Below the pieces are notes generated by a model. The model was not told the DNA's origin. It did no database searches and saw only the letters and a program-made list of their open reading frames with translations. Shown piece by piece: positions 19,457 through 27,711 of a stretch of DNA of 64,000 bases (within the stretch, counting starts at the first letter, position 1; the number at the start of each line of letters is the position of its first letter). Source of the stretch: Gammaproteobacteria bacterium (GTDB taxonomy: Bacteria > Pseudomonadota > Gammaproteobacteria > Competibacterales > Competibacteraceae); NCBI GenBank assembly GCA_020846135.1, contig JADLEK010000053.1, positions 1 to 64,000 of the forward strand, in the 5' to 3' direction. The position numbers and the translations under genes were made by a program.

Positions 19457-19746
19457 AAACCGACTATATCCTCTACTATCGGCCCAACCTGCCTATCGCC
19501 CTGATCGAGGCTAAGGACAAGAACCATAGCTTCGGCGACGGAATGCAGCAGGTGCTGGATTATGCGGTGACGCTCGACATCCCGTTCGTGTTCACCTCCA
19601 ATGGCGACGGCTTTGTCTGCCACGACCGCACCGGGATGAGCGGCGAGGTAGAAACGACCCTCCCGCTGGACGCTTTTCCGTCCCCTGCGGCGCTTTGGTC
19701 CCGCTACCAAAGTTGGAAAGGGCTGACCCCCGAGGCTGAACGGATT
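19456..19746 (+). pseudogene. Fragment of type I restriction subunit HsdR (N-terminal nuclease region)
   Basis: Frame 1 from the dnaJ stop reads TDYILYYRPNLPIALIEAKD, then GDGMQQVLDYA, IPFVFTSNGDGFVCHDRTG and LWSRYQSWKGLTPEAER. This is the conserved N-terminal endonuclease region of HsdR, including the catalytic IEAKD motif. The start of the gene and the helicase, translocase and C-terminal parts are all missing. Similarity ends abruptly at about 19746, where the frame runs into an unrelated antitoxin-like tail. No hsdM or hsdS is nearby. It is a non-functional remnant, abutting the dnaJ stop directly. Confidence 0.72.
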
Positions 19747-19954
19747 GGGGAGACTAAAAATGCCCTGATCCGCAAAGCAGTCACCGAGTGGCTGGCTTGC
19801 TACAATCAACCAGCCTGGCCGGAAGCAGTCCTTATCCTTTACCCGGGTTGATGATATGTCGCCCTTCGAATCCGGCCGCGGCGATCTGAATGCCCCAACC
19901 GGGGACCTATTGGCGGTGAATGACTCGCTTCAGTTCAATTCCACGAATCATTAG
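19747..19954 (+). pseudogene. Frameshifted C-terminal remnant of a ribbon-helix-helix antitoxin
   Basis: From about 19747 the frame continues ETKNALIRKAVTEWL and PAWPEAVL, typical of the second helix and tail of CopG/RHH antitoxins, and stops at 19849-19851. The expected continuation appears in the next frame: VDDMSPFESGRGDLNAP, ending with TAG at 19952-19954. A one-base shift near 19840 therefore splits the tail. The N-terminal strand and start are missing, replaced by the HsdR fragment. No partner toxin gene is seen before lipA. Family assignment rests on pattern recognition. Confidence 0.5.
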
Positions 19955-19963
19955 GATTCCGCC

Positions 19964-20968
19964 ATGCCCGACTCAATGACTTGCGGCGATCACGTCGCTA
20001 AATCGCCCGCCGACCCAACTGCCCGCCCGCCCGGTGAAAAGCTGCGCGGAGCCGAGAAAGTCGCCCGGATTCCGATCAAGGTTGCGCCGACCGATCCCAA
20101 ACAGCGGTTGCGCAAACCGGTCTGGATTCGCGCCCCATTCCCCGGCACCCCCGAAGTGCAGCGCCTCAAGCAAATCCTGCGCGATCATCATTTGCATACC
20201 GTCTGCGAAGAGGCGAGTTGTCCCAACCTCGGCGAATGCTTCGGTCACGGCACCGCAACCTTTATGATCATGGGCGCAATCTGCACCCGCCGTTGTCCGT
20301 TTTGCGATGTCGGGCATGGCCGGCCTGACCCGCTCGATGCCCAGGAACCGGCCAATCTGGCCCGCACTGTGGCCGCGATGGGCCTCAAGTATGTGGTGAT
20401 TACCTCAGTGGATCGGGACGATTTGCGCGATGGCGGGGCGGCGCACTTTACCGACTGCATCCGGGCGGTGCGGGCGGCCCAGTCCGGGATTGTCATTGAA
20501 ATCCTGACCCCCGACTTCCGGGGACGCATGGAGACCGCGCTGGAGATTCTGGAGCAGGAACCACCGGACGTGTTTAACCACAATCTGGAAACCGTGCCGC
20601 GCTTGTACCGACAAGCCCGTCCCGGCGCGGATTATCAATTCTCGCTGACTCTGCTCCAGCGCTTCCGCGCGCGTCGGCCACGAATTCCCACCAAGTCCGG
20701 GTTGATGCTGGGTTTAGGCGAAACCCTGGAAGAAATCCGCGAAGTCATGCGCGATCTGCGCGACCACGGGGTAGAGATGCTGACCCTGGGTCAGTACCTG
20801 CAACCGAGCGTTCATCACTTGCCGGTGGAACGCTACGCGCCGCCCGAAGAGTTTGAACAGTTGCGCGAGTTTGGCGCGGGGCTGGGTTTTACCCATGTCG
20901 CCTCCGCGCCCCTGGTCCGCTCGTCCTACCACGCCGACGCGCAGGCCAGAAATGCCGGGGTTGCCTGA
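19964..20968 (+). CDS. lipA: Lipoyl synthase LipA
   Basis: A 334-residue radical-SAM enzyme that inserts two sulfurs into octanoyl chains on lipoyl domains. The auxiliary cluster motif is [12 protein letters not shown]. The radical-SAM cluster motif is [10 protein letters not shown]. Also present are [13 protein letters not shown] and the C-terminal VRSSYHA, whose Ser ligates the auxiliary cluster. lipB is not adjacent, and it appears to be a single transcription unit ending in a hairpin. The exact N-terminus is uncertain, since the first 45 residues are variable in the family. Confidence 0.95.
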   Translation: MPDSMTCGDHVAKSPADPTARPPGEKLRGAEKVARIPIKVAPTDPKQRLRKPVWIRAPFPGTPEVQRLKQILRDHHLHTVCEEASCPNLGECFGHGTATFMIMGAICTRRCPFCDVGHGRPDPLDAQEPANLARTVAAMGLKYVVITSVDRDDLRDGGAAHFTDCIRAVRAAQSGIVIEILTPDFRGRMETALEILEQEPPDVFNHNLETVPRLYRQARPGADYQFSLTLLQRFRARRPRIPTKSGLMLGLGETLEEIREVMRDLRDHGVEMLTLGQYLQPSVHHLPVERYAPPEEFEQLREFGAGLGFTHVASAPLVRSSYHADAQARNAGVA

Positions 20969-20997
20969 GACGAGGGGTTTAAGAGGATAGTTTGACG

Positions 20998-21030
20998 ACC
21001 CAGCGCCAGACGGGTTGGGTTTTCTCTTTT
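20998..21030 (+). terminator. Probable intrinsic terminator of lipA
   Basis: ACCCAG (20998-21003) can pair with TTGGGT (21015-21020), with one G-T pair. TTTCTCTTTT follows. It lies in the 74-base gap between convergent lipA and livG. The stem is short, so confidence is moderate. Confidence 0.45.
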
Positions 21031-21042
21031 ATCCTCAATTTA

Positions 21043-21816
21043 TTACGGTTCATCCTCAACACCCAGATAAGCCTCAATGACCTGAGGATTGCTGCGCGCC
21101 TGATCTGGCGATCCTTCGGCGATCTTGCCGCCATGCTCCAAAACCACCAGCTTCTCGCAAACCCGCATCACCAGCCGCATATCGTGTTCAATCAGCAGAA
21201 TGGTAACGCCGCGTTGCTGAATCCGCCCGATCAGTCCAATCAGCCCCTCGGTTTCCTGCTCATTCATGCCGCCTGCCGGCTCATCCAGAATCAGCAAACG
21301 CGGTTCAGTTGCTAGCGCGCGGGCAATTTCCAACCGCCGCTGATCGCCATAAGAAAGATTTTTTGCCACCGTCAACGCATGCGAATTCAACCCCACAAAG
21401 GCTAATTCCTGCTGGGCGCGTTCAACCGCCTGCTGTTCCTCGCGCCGTTGCGCTGGCAATCGCAGCATCGTCGCCACAATTCCACTGCGCATCCGGTAAT
21501 GACAACCCGCCAGCACATTTTCCAGTGCGGTTAATTGCTGAAACAGCCGGATATTCTGAAAAGTTCGGGCAATGCCGCGCATGATGATCCGGTGGGTACG
21601 AAGGCCATTCAGCGGGGTATCGGCAAACGTGATTTGCCCGCGATCCGGCTGATAATTGCCGGTAATCAAATTAAAGACCGTCGTTTTACCAGCCCCGTTT
21701 GGCCCAATCAACCCGACAATCGCGCCTTTTTCAACAGTGAAAGAAACGTCCTTTACAGCAGTCAGGCCACCGAAGGTTTTAGTCAGATGCTGCAAGGAGA
21801 GCAAATTCACCATCAC
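21043..21816 (-). CDS. livG: Branched-chain amino acid ABC transporter ATP-binding protein LivG
   Basis: A 257-residue ATPase. Walker A is GPNGAGKTT, the signature is [15 protein letters not shown], Walker B is [12 protein letters not shown], and the switch His is in [11 protein letters not shown]. The family insertion [12 protein letters not shown] and the C-terminal [11 protein letters not shown] are typical of LivG. It overlaps livM by four bases. It is the last gene of this cluster: the second ATPase, livF, which normally follows, is missing, and lipA converges here. Confidence 0.95.
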   Translation of the reverse strand: MMVNLLSLQHLTKTFGGLTAVKDVSFTVEKGAIVGLIGPNGAGKTTVFNLITGNYQPDRGQITFADTPLNGLRTHRIIMRGIARTFQNIRLFQQLTALENVLAGCHYRMRSGIVATMLRLPAQRREEQQAVERAQQELAFVGLNSHALTVAKNLSYGDQRRLEIARALATEPRLLILDEPAGGMNEQETEGLIGLIGRIQQRGVTILLIEHDMRLVMRVCEKLVVLEHGGKIAEGSPDQARSNPQVIEAYLGVEDEP

Positions 21817-22730
21817 CTTCCCCGCGCCGGCAACAAGCCCTGAGGCCGAACCACCATCATCACCATCATCACCAATCCAAACACCAGCATTCGCGCTCCG
21901 GCAAATTCCCGGAACAGTTCCGGCAACCCAATCACCAGAAAAGCGGCCAGCAAAATTCCGGCAATACTACCTGCCCCACCGAGAATCACGATCATAAACA
22001 GCACGACCGACTCCCAAAAGCTGAATGATTCCGGGGAAATAATCGTCATCTTGGCGGCGAACAGCGTCCCTGCCATCCCTGCCCACGCTGCGCCGAGTCC
22101 AAAAGCCGCTAGTTTGTAATAATCGGTATTGATGCCGCTACCTTCCGCCGCCACCTCATCCTCGCGCAGATAATTCAGCGCCCGGCCAAATCGGGAGCGT
22201 TTGATCCGCAGAAACAGGAAAATGGTCAGCGCCACAAACCCCCAAATCAGATAATAAAACTCCTGCGGCTGACGAATCACAAAACCAAACAACTTTGGAC
22301 GGCTAATGCCAAAAATACCATTCGCACCGCCGGTCAGGCCAAACACATCATTGACTAAAGCAATGCGGACAATCTCACCGACACCGATGGTGACAATCAG
22401 CAAATAATCGCCACGCAGATGCACCACAGGCCGGGCTACCGCCAAAGCGAACAGGCCAGCGATCAGCCCACTTAGGGGCAAGGTCCATAGGATCGGAACC
22501 TGATAACGGGTATTCAGAATAGCGGCGGTATAGGCCCCTATGGCATAAAAAGCGGCGTGGCCCATATTAAACAGTCCCGCCTCGCCAAGAATCAGATTCA
22601 GACTCAGCGCCAGCAATGCATACAGGCCGATGCTATTCAGCACATCGACCTGATATGTATTCAGAAATAATGGCGCAACCGCTAAAAGCGCCGCAAATAG
22701 CGCTATAGCAAACGGCTCAAACCGCTTCAT
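21813..22730 (-). CDS. livM: Branched-chain amino acid ABC transporter permease LivM
   Basis: A 305-residue inner-membrane permease with about eight to ten helices. Family motifs seen are [20 protein letters not shown] near the N-terminus, VRLRG-like [14 protein letters not shown], and the coupling loop [19 protein letters not shown] that contacts the ATPase. With LivH it forms the heterodimeric channel for Leu/Ile/Val or related substrates. It overlaps livG and lies 25 bases after livH. Confidence 0.95.
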   Translation of the reverse strand: MKRFEPFAIALFAALLAVAPLFLNTYQVDVLNSIGLYALLALSLNLILGEAGLFNMGHAAFYAIGAYTAAILNTRYQVPILWTLPLSGLIAGLFALAVARPVVHLRGDYLLIVTIGVGEIVRIALVNDVFGLTGGANGIFGISRPKLFGFVIRQPQEFYYLIWGFVALTIFLFLRIKRSRFGRALNYLREDEVAAEGSGINTDYYKLAAFGLGAAWAGMAGTLFAAKMTIISPESFSFWESVVLFMIVILGGAGSIAGILLAAFLVIGLPELFREFAGARMLVFGLVMMVMMVVRPQGLLPARGR

Positions 22731-22755
22731 AGCTTTAACCTTTTTAGCCTTTAGC

Positions 22756-23661
22756 CTAAATCTTGTCCGCCACCCGTTCGCCCAGCAATCCGGTAGGCCG
22801 CACGATCAGGATCAGAATCAGCACACAGAAAGCAATCGCATCTTTCCAGGCAATCGAGATATAAGCCGCGCCCATAGCCTCAATCACCCCAAGCAGTAAT
22901 CCACCCACCATCGCGCCGGGGATATTGCCAATGCCGCCGAGAATAGCGGCAGTAAATGCTTTCATACCATAGATCCAGCCCATGGTGAAATTGACCTGGC
23001 CGTAATACAGCCCGACCATTAAGCCTGCGACTCCACCGAGCGCCGGCCCAACTAGGAACACCAGCAGAATCACTCGATTCACGTCAATACCCATTAACCG
23101 CGCCGCGCTCTGATCAATCGCTGCCGCCCGAATCGCCGTTCCAATCCGGGTTTTCTGAATAAACAGGTACAGCGCAGCCATCATCACTACCGAGGCCAGA
23201 ACAATCAGCACTCGCATCAGCGGTAAATACAGACCGAAAAAATTCAGTGTCGCTGTGGGCAAAATGTCATCGGGATAGACCTGAAAACGCGCCCCATAAA
23301 TCAGCATCAGGGTATTTTGCAGAAAGATCGATGCGCCCAAGGCCGACACGACCGCCGATAGCCGGGGAGATTCCCGCAATGGCCGATAAGCGGCCCGTTC
23401 CAGAATTGCGCCCAGCACCGCCGCCAGGCCCATCACCATCAGCACCAGGACCGCAATGCCTAAAACAAATCCCAACCGGTCCGTCAGCGCCAATGAAGTC
23501 AGCAGCGTTAAGCCCAGATAAGCGCCATAAGTGAATAAATCACCGTGGGCAAAATTAATCAGCTTGAGTACCCCGTAAACCATGGTGTAGCCCAAAGCGA
23601 TCAAGGCATAAATACCGCCTACCGCGAGACCATTGGTCAGTTGCTGGATAAATTCTTCCAC
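22756..23661 (-). CDS. livH: Branched-chain amino acid ABC transporter permease LivH
   Basis: A 301-residue inner-membrane permease. Typical LivH features are QLTNGLAVGGIYALIALGYT near the start, INFAHGDLFTYGAY, and the ATPase-contact loop TRIGTAIRAAAIDQSAARLMG. The start is taken as GTG 23661 because GGCGGA lies just upstream and homology begins there. The longer open frame above it is the remains of hicA. It is separated from livK by the hicB/hicA insertion, yet stays on the same strand as the other liv genes. Confidence 0.92.
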   Translation of the reverse strand: MEEFIQQLTNGLAVGGIYALIALGYTMVYGVLKLINFAHGDLFTYGAYLGLTLLTSLALTDRLGFVLGIAVLVLMVMGLAAVLGAILERAAYRPLRESPRLSAVVSALGASIFLQNTLMLIYGARFQVYPDDILPTATLNFFGLYLPLMRVLIVLASVVMMAALYLFIQKTRIGTAIRAAAIDQSAARLMGIDVNRVILLVFLVGPALGGVAGLMVGLYYGQVNFTMGWIYGMKAFTAAILGGIGNIPGAMVGGLLLGVIEAMGAAYISIAWKDAIAFCVLILILIVRPTGLLGERVADKI

Positions 23662-23678
23662 AAATCCGCCGGAACGAT

Positions 23679-23871
23679 TCAGATTGAAGGAAAAGGAACG
23701 CCAAGTTGCCGGCAAATGCTTGCGGCGGTGAAATCGTTTATTTGACGATGACGGGGAATAGAGATTCGGCGACCATTCGACAGGATTTTCCCAAATGGAG
23801 TGTTCACCATTGTCTCTCAATAACTGACAACCATGCTGGCGTAAATGAAGAAATAAATCCCGTCATTTCAT
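23679..23871 (-). pseudogene. hicA: HicA toxin pseudogene (nonsense codon plus frameshift)
   Basis: ATG 23871-23869 overlaps the hicB stop (ATGA). The reading is MK, then TGA at 23865-23863, then RDLFLHLRQHGCQLLRDNGEH and SIWENP. After a one-base shift near 23778-23781 it continues NGRRISIPRHRQIND and ICRQLGVPFPSI, to a TGA at 23681-23679. Together these match a HicA toxin of the MKR(R/K)DL...GC..LREG..HSI...PRH.EI type. The expected codon 3 is Arg (CGA), so TGA is a single-base change. Two separate lesions make a sequencing error unlikely. The conserved GxH is still visible as GEH. Confidence 0.72.
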
Positions 23872-24146
23872 GCCGTAACCGCCTCCGGTCTGACTCGGGA
23901 AGTAGCGGTTAATAATGAATGAATAGGTTCTTCAAGATCAGCATCCGGATCGGTGCAACCTGAATCCTGGCAGGGAAGTGATTCACCCAATAATAGACAA
24001 GTTTCCGCTATATCTACTAATACCTCAGCTAATAACCGCCTGGCTTCCGGCAGATTTTCCGCACAGGTTACGACGCCGGGAAAATCCAGCGCCTCGGTAT
24101 GAACGCCACCATGAACAAACCGGTACATGGCTTTATAAGTGAGCAT
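23868..24146 (-). CDS. hicB: HicB-family antitoxin
   Basis: A 92-residue protein with a partial RNase H-like HicB fold: YRFVHGGVHTEALDFPGVVTCAENLPEARRLL is the diagnostic region in three parts (strand, DFPG turn, and EAR helix). The C-terminal part is Asp/Glu/Pro-rich with no obvious DNA-binding RHH or HTH domain. ATG 24146 follows GGAG by five bases. It overlaps the start of the dead hicA. HicB normally neutralises HicA, an mRNA-cleaving toxin. Here the reading frame is intact although the toxin is broken. It sits between livK and livH inside an otherwise ordinary liv operon. Confidence 0.75.
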   Translation of the reverse strand: MLTYKAMYRFVHGGVHTEALDFPGVVTCAENLPEARRLLAEVLVDIAETCLLLGESLPCQDSGCTDPDADLEEPIHSLLTATSRVRPEAVTA

Positions 24147-24174
24147 GGCAACTCCACCCAATGGGTACGATCAA

Positions 24175-24206
24175 AGCGGTTCCCCCAGTATAAAAGAGGA
24201 ACCGCT
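24175..24206 (-). terminator. Strong hairpin after livK (attenuator or mRNA stabiliser)
   Basis: AGCGGTTCC (24175-24183) and GGAACCGCT (24198-24206) form a perfect nine-pair stem with a 14-base loop, just after the livK stop. On the minus strand it is followed only by TTGA, so termination would be weak. It may protect the livK message and lower expression of the downstream genes, as is common after binding-protein genes. Confidence 0.55.
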
Positions 24207-24211
24207 GACGA

Positions 24212-25339
24212 TCACAGCTTCTGCAATACAAACTTGCCCTCAGCGTCCACCTTGTAGACCCGGTAAACATCGCCTTCACGGTCGCCTTTAGAATCGAAGG
24301 AAATCGGGCCACTCAAACCGGGATAGTTTTTGAGGTCCTTGTGCAGATATTCAGCGACCTTGTCACCCTCCGCAGATTTAGCCCCGGCAATGCCCGCCGC
24401 CGCTACCCGGAATCCGTCACCCGCCAGCACCGCCCAAATCGAGGGCGGCAATTCGTTATATTTCTTCTGGTAATCGGCCAGAAACGCCTTGGCGTCCGGC
24501 GTATCCAAATCCTGCGGTTGCGGCGGACTGAGGAAATAGAAACCCTCAGCGGCTTCTTTACCGGCAATCTTGACCAGATCGGCATTATTCGTGGCGTCTC
24601 CACCAATAAACGGCGTCTTCCAGTTCATCCCCTTTTTTTGCCGTAGTAATAAGCCCGCTTCCGGGTAATACCCTGTGAACAAAACGATGTCGGGATTCGC
24701 ACCCTTCAGCTTGGTCAGAATGGCGGTGTAATCGCTTTCCTTGGGTGTCAGCGCATCAAAAAATACTACCTCCACGCCCTGTTTTTTCAACAGCGCATTA
24801 GCTTCATCCGCCAAACCTTTCGCATAGGAAGTGCTGTCATGGAGAATGGCAACCTTCTTGAAACCCAGTTTGCCAATGGTCCGCGCCGCCATCCGGCCCT
24901 GCTCATCATCGCGGGGCGCAGTGCGGAAAAACAGTTCAAGGCCCTTTTCGGTCAGGCGGATCGCCGTTGAACCATTGGCGATTTGCGGGATTTTGGCCTC
25001 GTCGTAAATGGTCTGGCTGGCTTCAGTCACCGAAGAACCGTAAGTGCCGACCACTGCCACCACACCCTTGGTGGTCAACCGCTGCGCAGCCAACGATGCG
25101 GTACGCGGATCGCCGCCATCATCCTCGGTGATCACCTCAATCTGCTTGCCCAGGACCCCGCCCTTGGCGTTCTGCTGCTCGGCCAGCAACTCAACGATCT
25201 TCTTCATCCCCTGACCTTCGCTAGCCCAGGAACCGGTCAGCGGGGCCATCAGTCCGATCTTAACGGTTTCCGCCTGGGCCAGGCCGCCGCCCAAGGCCAG
25301 CCCGACCGCCGCCGTCAAGACTAATAGTTGTTTTTTCAT
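24212..25339 (-). CDS. livK: Branched-chain amino acid ABC transporter substrate-binding protein
   Basis: A 375-residue periplasmic binding protein. It has a classic signal peptide (MKKQLLVLTAAVGLALGGG, cleaved after LAQA). The type I periplasmic binding fold shows IGLMAPLTGSWASEGQGM, VVGTYGSSVTEA, FFRTAPRDDEQG and VAILHDSTSYAKG, as in LivJ/LivK proteins. It is the first gene of the liv cluster. A hairpin and the hicB/hicA insert separate it from the permeases. The ligand is probably a branched-chain or related amino acid; close relatives also bind amides or aromatic acids. Confidence 0.9.
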   Translation of the reverse strand: MKKQLLVLTAAVGLALGGGLAQAETVKIGLMAPLTGSWASEGQGMKKIVELLAEQQNAKGGVLGKQIEVITEDDGGDPRTASLAAQRLTTKGVVAVVGTYGSSVTEASQTIYDEAKIPQIANGSTAIRLTEKGLELFFRTAPRDDEQGRMAARTIGKLGFKKVAILHDSTSYAKGLADEANALLKKQGVEVVFFDALTPKESDYTAILTKLKGANPDIVLFTGYYPEAGLLLRQKKGMNWKTPFIGGDATNNADLVKIAGKEAAEGFYFLSPPQPQDLDTPDAKAFLADYQKKYNELPPSIWAVLAGDGFRVAAAGIAGAKSAEGDKVAEYLHKDLKNYPGLSGPISFDSKGDREGDVYRVYKVDAEGKFVLQKL

Positions 25340-25430
25340 CAGGTTATATCCTCTTGAACAGGTTGGAAAAGCGGGAACGATAACAGCCAGGTTTAAACAG
25401 CGTCAAACCTGCCGCATGATGGGCAACCGG

Positions 25431-26342
25431 CTACGACACGACCATCGCCTGCGCTAAATCCTCGTCTTCATCATCTTCACCCGCATCGGCCTCATGCCCA
25501 CTCATCAGCCAGTCTACCGCTTGACTGCGATGATACTGATCCTGAGTGCGGGAACCGAGTCCGGCGAAATCAAACAGGGCGGCATCGGCCAAATGTGATG
25601 GAGCAACGTTTTGCAGCGCGGCAAAAATGTTCTCTACCCGTCCCGGAAACTGCTTTTCCCACTGTCGCAACATCGCTTTAATCACCTGGCGTTGCAGATT
25701 CGGCTGCGAACCGCACAGATTGCAGGGAATGATCGGGAATTGCCGCGCTTCGGCATAAGCAGCGAGGTCACGTTCCCGGCAATAAGCCAATGGTCGAATC
25801 ACGACATTACGGCCATCATCACTGAGCAGTTTCGGCGGCATGGCCTTCAGCTTGCCGCCGTGGAACAGATTCAGGAACAGGGTTTCCGTAATGTCATCGC
25901 GATGGTGACCCAGCGCGATTTTGGTCATGCCATGATCGGCGGCGAACGTGTAGAGAATCCCGCGCCGCAAGCGCGAACACAGCCCGCAGGTGGTCTTGCC
26001 CTCGGGAATGATCCGCTGAACAACCTGGTAGGTATTCTGCTCAATGATGTGGAAGGGAACGCCGATCTGCCGCAAATAATCGGGCAGCGCCTGTTCAGGA
26101 AAACCCGGCTGCTTCTGGTCGAGATTGACTGCGATCAATTCAAACGACACCGGCGCCCGCGCTTGCAGATTCCGCAAAATATCCAGCATCACGAAGGAGT
26201 CCTTGCCGCCGGACAGACAGACCATCACCCGGTCGCCGGCCTCGATCAGATTAAAATCCTGAATGGCCCGTCCGACGTTACGCCGCAACCGCTTGTGCAG
26301 TTTGTTAAAATTGACCTGCTGTTTTCTGACTGCCGTCATCAT
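25431..26342 (-). CDS. ttcA: tRNA 2-thiocytidine biosynthesis protein TtcA
   Basis: A 303-residue cytosolic enzyme that thiolates cytidine 32 of tRNA and carries a labile Fe-S cluster. The PP-loop is [12 protein letters not shown]. The two conserved cysteine motifs are [10 protein letters not shown] and CNLCGSQ. The family block [20 protein letters not shown] is intact. The C-terminus is an acidic tail (EDDEDEDL). ATG 26342 is chosen because GGAGAG lies six bases upstream and [15 protein letters not shown] matches the family start. It is divergent from the DUF465 gene. Confidence 0.94.
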   Translation of the reverse strand: MMTAVRKQQVNFNKLHKRLRRNVGRAIQDFNLIEAGDRVMVCLSGGKDSFVMLDILRNLQARAPVSFELIAVNLDQKQPGFPEQALPDYLRQIGVPFHIIEQNTYQVVQRIIPEGKTTCGLCSRLRRGILYTFAADHGMTKIALGHHRDDITETLFLNLFHGGKLKAMPPKLLSDDGRNVVIRPLAYCRERDLAAYAEARQFPIIPCNLCGSQPNLQRQVIKAMLRQWEKQFPGRVENIFAALQNVAPSHLADAALFDFAGLGSRTQDQYHRSQAVDWLMSGHEADAGEDDEDEDLAQAMVVS

Positions 26343-26550
26343 CGCTCGCTCTCCGGGAACTACGTTCGCCAGCGGAAACTCTAGCTGAAATCCGACCCGA
26401 TTGCGCCGGTTGGATACCTTGCCGCCCGGTGGCCAGCGGGCTAGACTCTTTCCCATGACCACGGTTAGCGCCGCGCGTCGGGATACCTGCCCGGCCCCGG
26501 CTTGCCACACCGTACAGACCAACCGCCACCCCCCCGGAGAATCCCCGCCT

Positions 26551-26757
26551 ATGGAGACCAGCGACATCGAAAACTACAAGCGTCGGCTCGTCGAACTGCG
26601 CACAGAGCATCGCGATCTGGACGACGTGATTGCCCGCCTCGCCAAGGACCCGCTGGTCGACGAGCTTGAACTGAAACGGCTGAAAAAACGCAAGCTCATG
26701 CTCAAAGATATGATCGCGCATCTGGACAGCAAGCTGATTCCCGATCTCAACGCCTGA
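26551..26757 (+). CDS. YdcH/DUF465 family small coiled-coil protein
   Basis: A 68-residue charged, helical protein. The DUF465 pattern is visible: [19 protein letters not shown] at the start and [19 protein letters not shown] near the end. The family is widespread in Proteobacteria and its function is not established. ATG 26551 has GGAGA ten bases upstream; the longer upstream frame is not conserved-looking. It converges on the phasin-HhH gene across a hairpin. Confidence 0.85.
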   Translation: METSDIENYKRRLVELRTEHRDLDDVIARLAKDPLVDELELKRLKKRKLMLKDMIAHLDSKLIPDLNA

Positions 26758-26776
26758 ATCCCGCCCCACCGTGGGG

Positions 26777-26800
26777 CCGCCCGGTCTTGTGGCCGGGCGG
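26777..26800. terminator. Hairpin between convergent genes
   Basis: CCGCCCGG (26777-26784) and CCGGGCGG (26793-26800) form a perfect eight-pair stem in the 64-base gap between the DUF465 gene and the convergent phasin-HhH gene. Only a weak T-rich tail follows on the plus strand, so it may be a bidirectional but weak terminator. Confidence 0.4.
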
Positions 26801-26821
26801 TTCGCGGTTGTTCGCTACTGG

Positions 26822-27493
26822 CTACTTGCCGCCTACCGGCGCACCGTACTTCTTCGCGTACAGCGCCCGCGCCTGATTGACCCACTCATCCCGGCTAATC
26901 CGCCCGCTGAAATGGATCACCTCGGACTCCACCCGATCAATCTCGGCGGCGCTCAACGTCGCCAACTGCCGATAGCTGCTGATTCCGGCGGTGTTCAGCT
27001 TGCCTTCCAGCGCCGGCCCGATGCCACTAATCAGCTTTAGATCGTCCTTTTCCAGGGTTGCCAGCGCTGGAGCCGGAGCCGATTCCACCACGGGCGCAGG
27101 TAATGCGGCAACAGGCGGGGCGCTGGTCAGCGTCTTGATCCGATCATTGATTTCATCCAGCCGCTGGGCAATACCCTGCACATCGTCACGGGTCGGTACC
27201 CCCAAGCGCTTGAGCGCCCGCCCCACCCGTTCCTCGAACAACTGCTCCAGATTGTCCAGGGTATCGCCAGCTTTGGTTTTCGCGCTCTCGACCATGCTGC
27301 GCACCTCGTCAACCCGTCCTTTCACTTCACCAGCAGCGTCTCCAGCCAGCTTCAAGGTCTGTTCGCGCAGTTTCTCACTCTCCTTGACCAGGGAATCCAT
27401 CAATTTGCCAGTTTCCTCCTGCGCCTTGTCGACGACCGTCTTGACCTGATCGGCCACGGCCTCTGCGGTTTTCTTCGCAGTATCTTTCTTCAT
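26822..27493 (-). CDS. Phasin-like PHA granule protein with C-terminal helix-hairpin-helix domain
   Basis: A 223-residue protein in two parts. The N-terminal half is a long charged amphipathic coil typical of poly(hydroxyalkanoate) granule-associated phasins: TGKLMDSLVKESEKL, the KAGDTLDNLEQLFEERV region, and RALKRLGVPTRDDVQGI. An Ala/Pro-rich linker (about 125-145) follows. The C-terminal part, DDLKLISGIGPALEGKLNTA and SYRQLATLSAAEIDRVE, is a helix-hairpin-helix domain like those attached to diverse proteins (DUF4332/H3TH type), often nucleic-acid binding. The fusion could connect granules to the nucleoid, by analogy with PhaF, but that is inference. Confidence 0.75.
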   Translation of the reverse strand: MKKDTAKKTAEAVADQVKTVVDKAQEETGKLMDSLVKESEKLREQTLKLAGDAAGEVKGRVDEVRSMVESAKTKAGDTLDNLEQLFEERVGRALKRLGVPTRDDVQGIAQRLDEINDRIKTLTSAPPVAALPAPVVESAPAPALATLEKDDLKLISGIGPALEGKLNTAGISSYRQLATLSAAEIDRVESEVIHFSGRISRDEWVNQARALYAKKYGAPVGGK

Positions 27494-27711
27494 GTCGAAC
27501 TCCGGTTGGCTATTGTTTGGTGTTTAAGTCTTGGATTAACTGTAGCAGCCAAAAGTAGTGTAAACCGCCTAACTCCAATTCGGCTGGCCCCAAGTCCGGG
27601 GGAAAGCCCCCTGTTGCGCTATACTAAAATGATTCACAGTTTCTCATCCGCCCCGGGGCTGACCACCGGTCTGCCGGGCCGCACCCTACCCCGAACCATG
27701 CTAATCATCCC

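Noticed and set aside
23863-23865. TGA in hicA as a selenocysteine codon
   Set aside because: No SECIS-like hairpin was evident, and a second lesion (frameshift) follows. The family has Arg at this place, which is one base change away.
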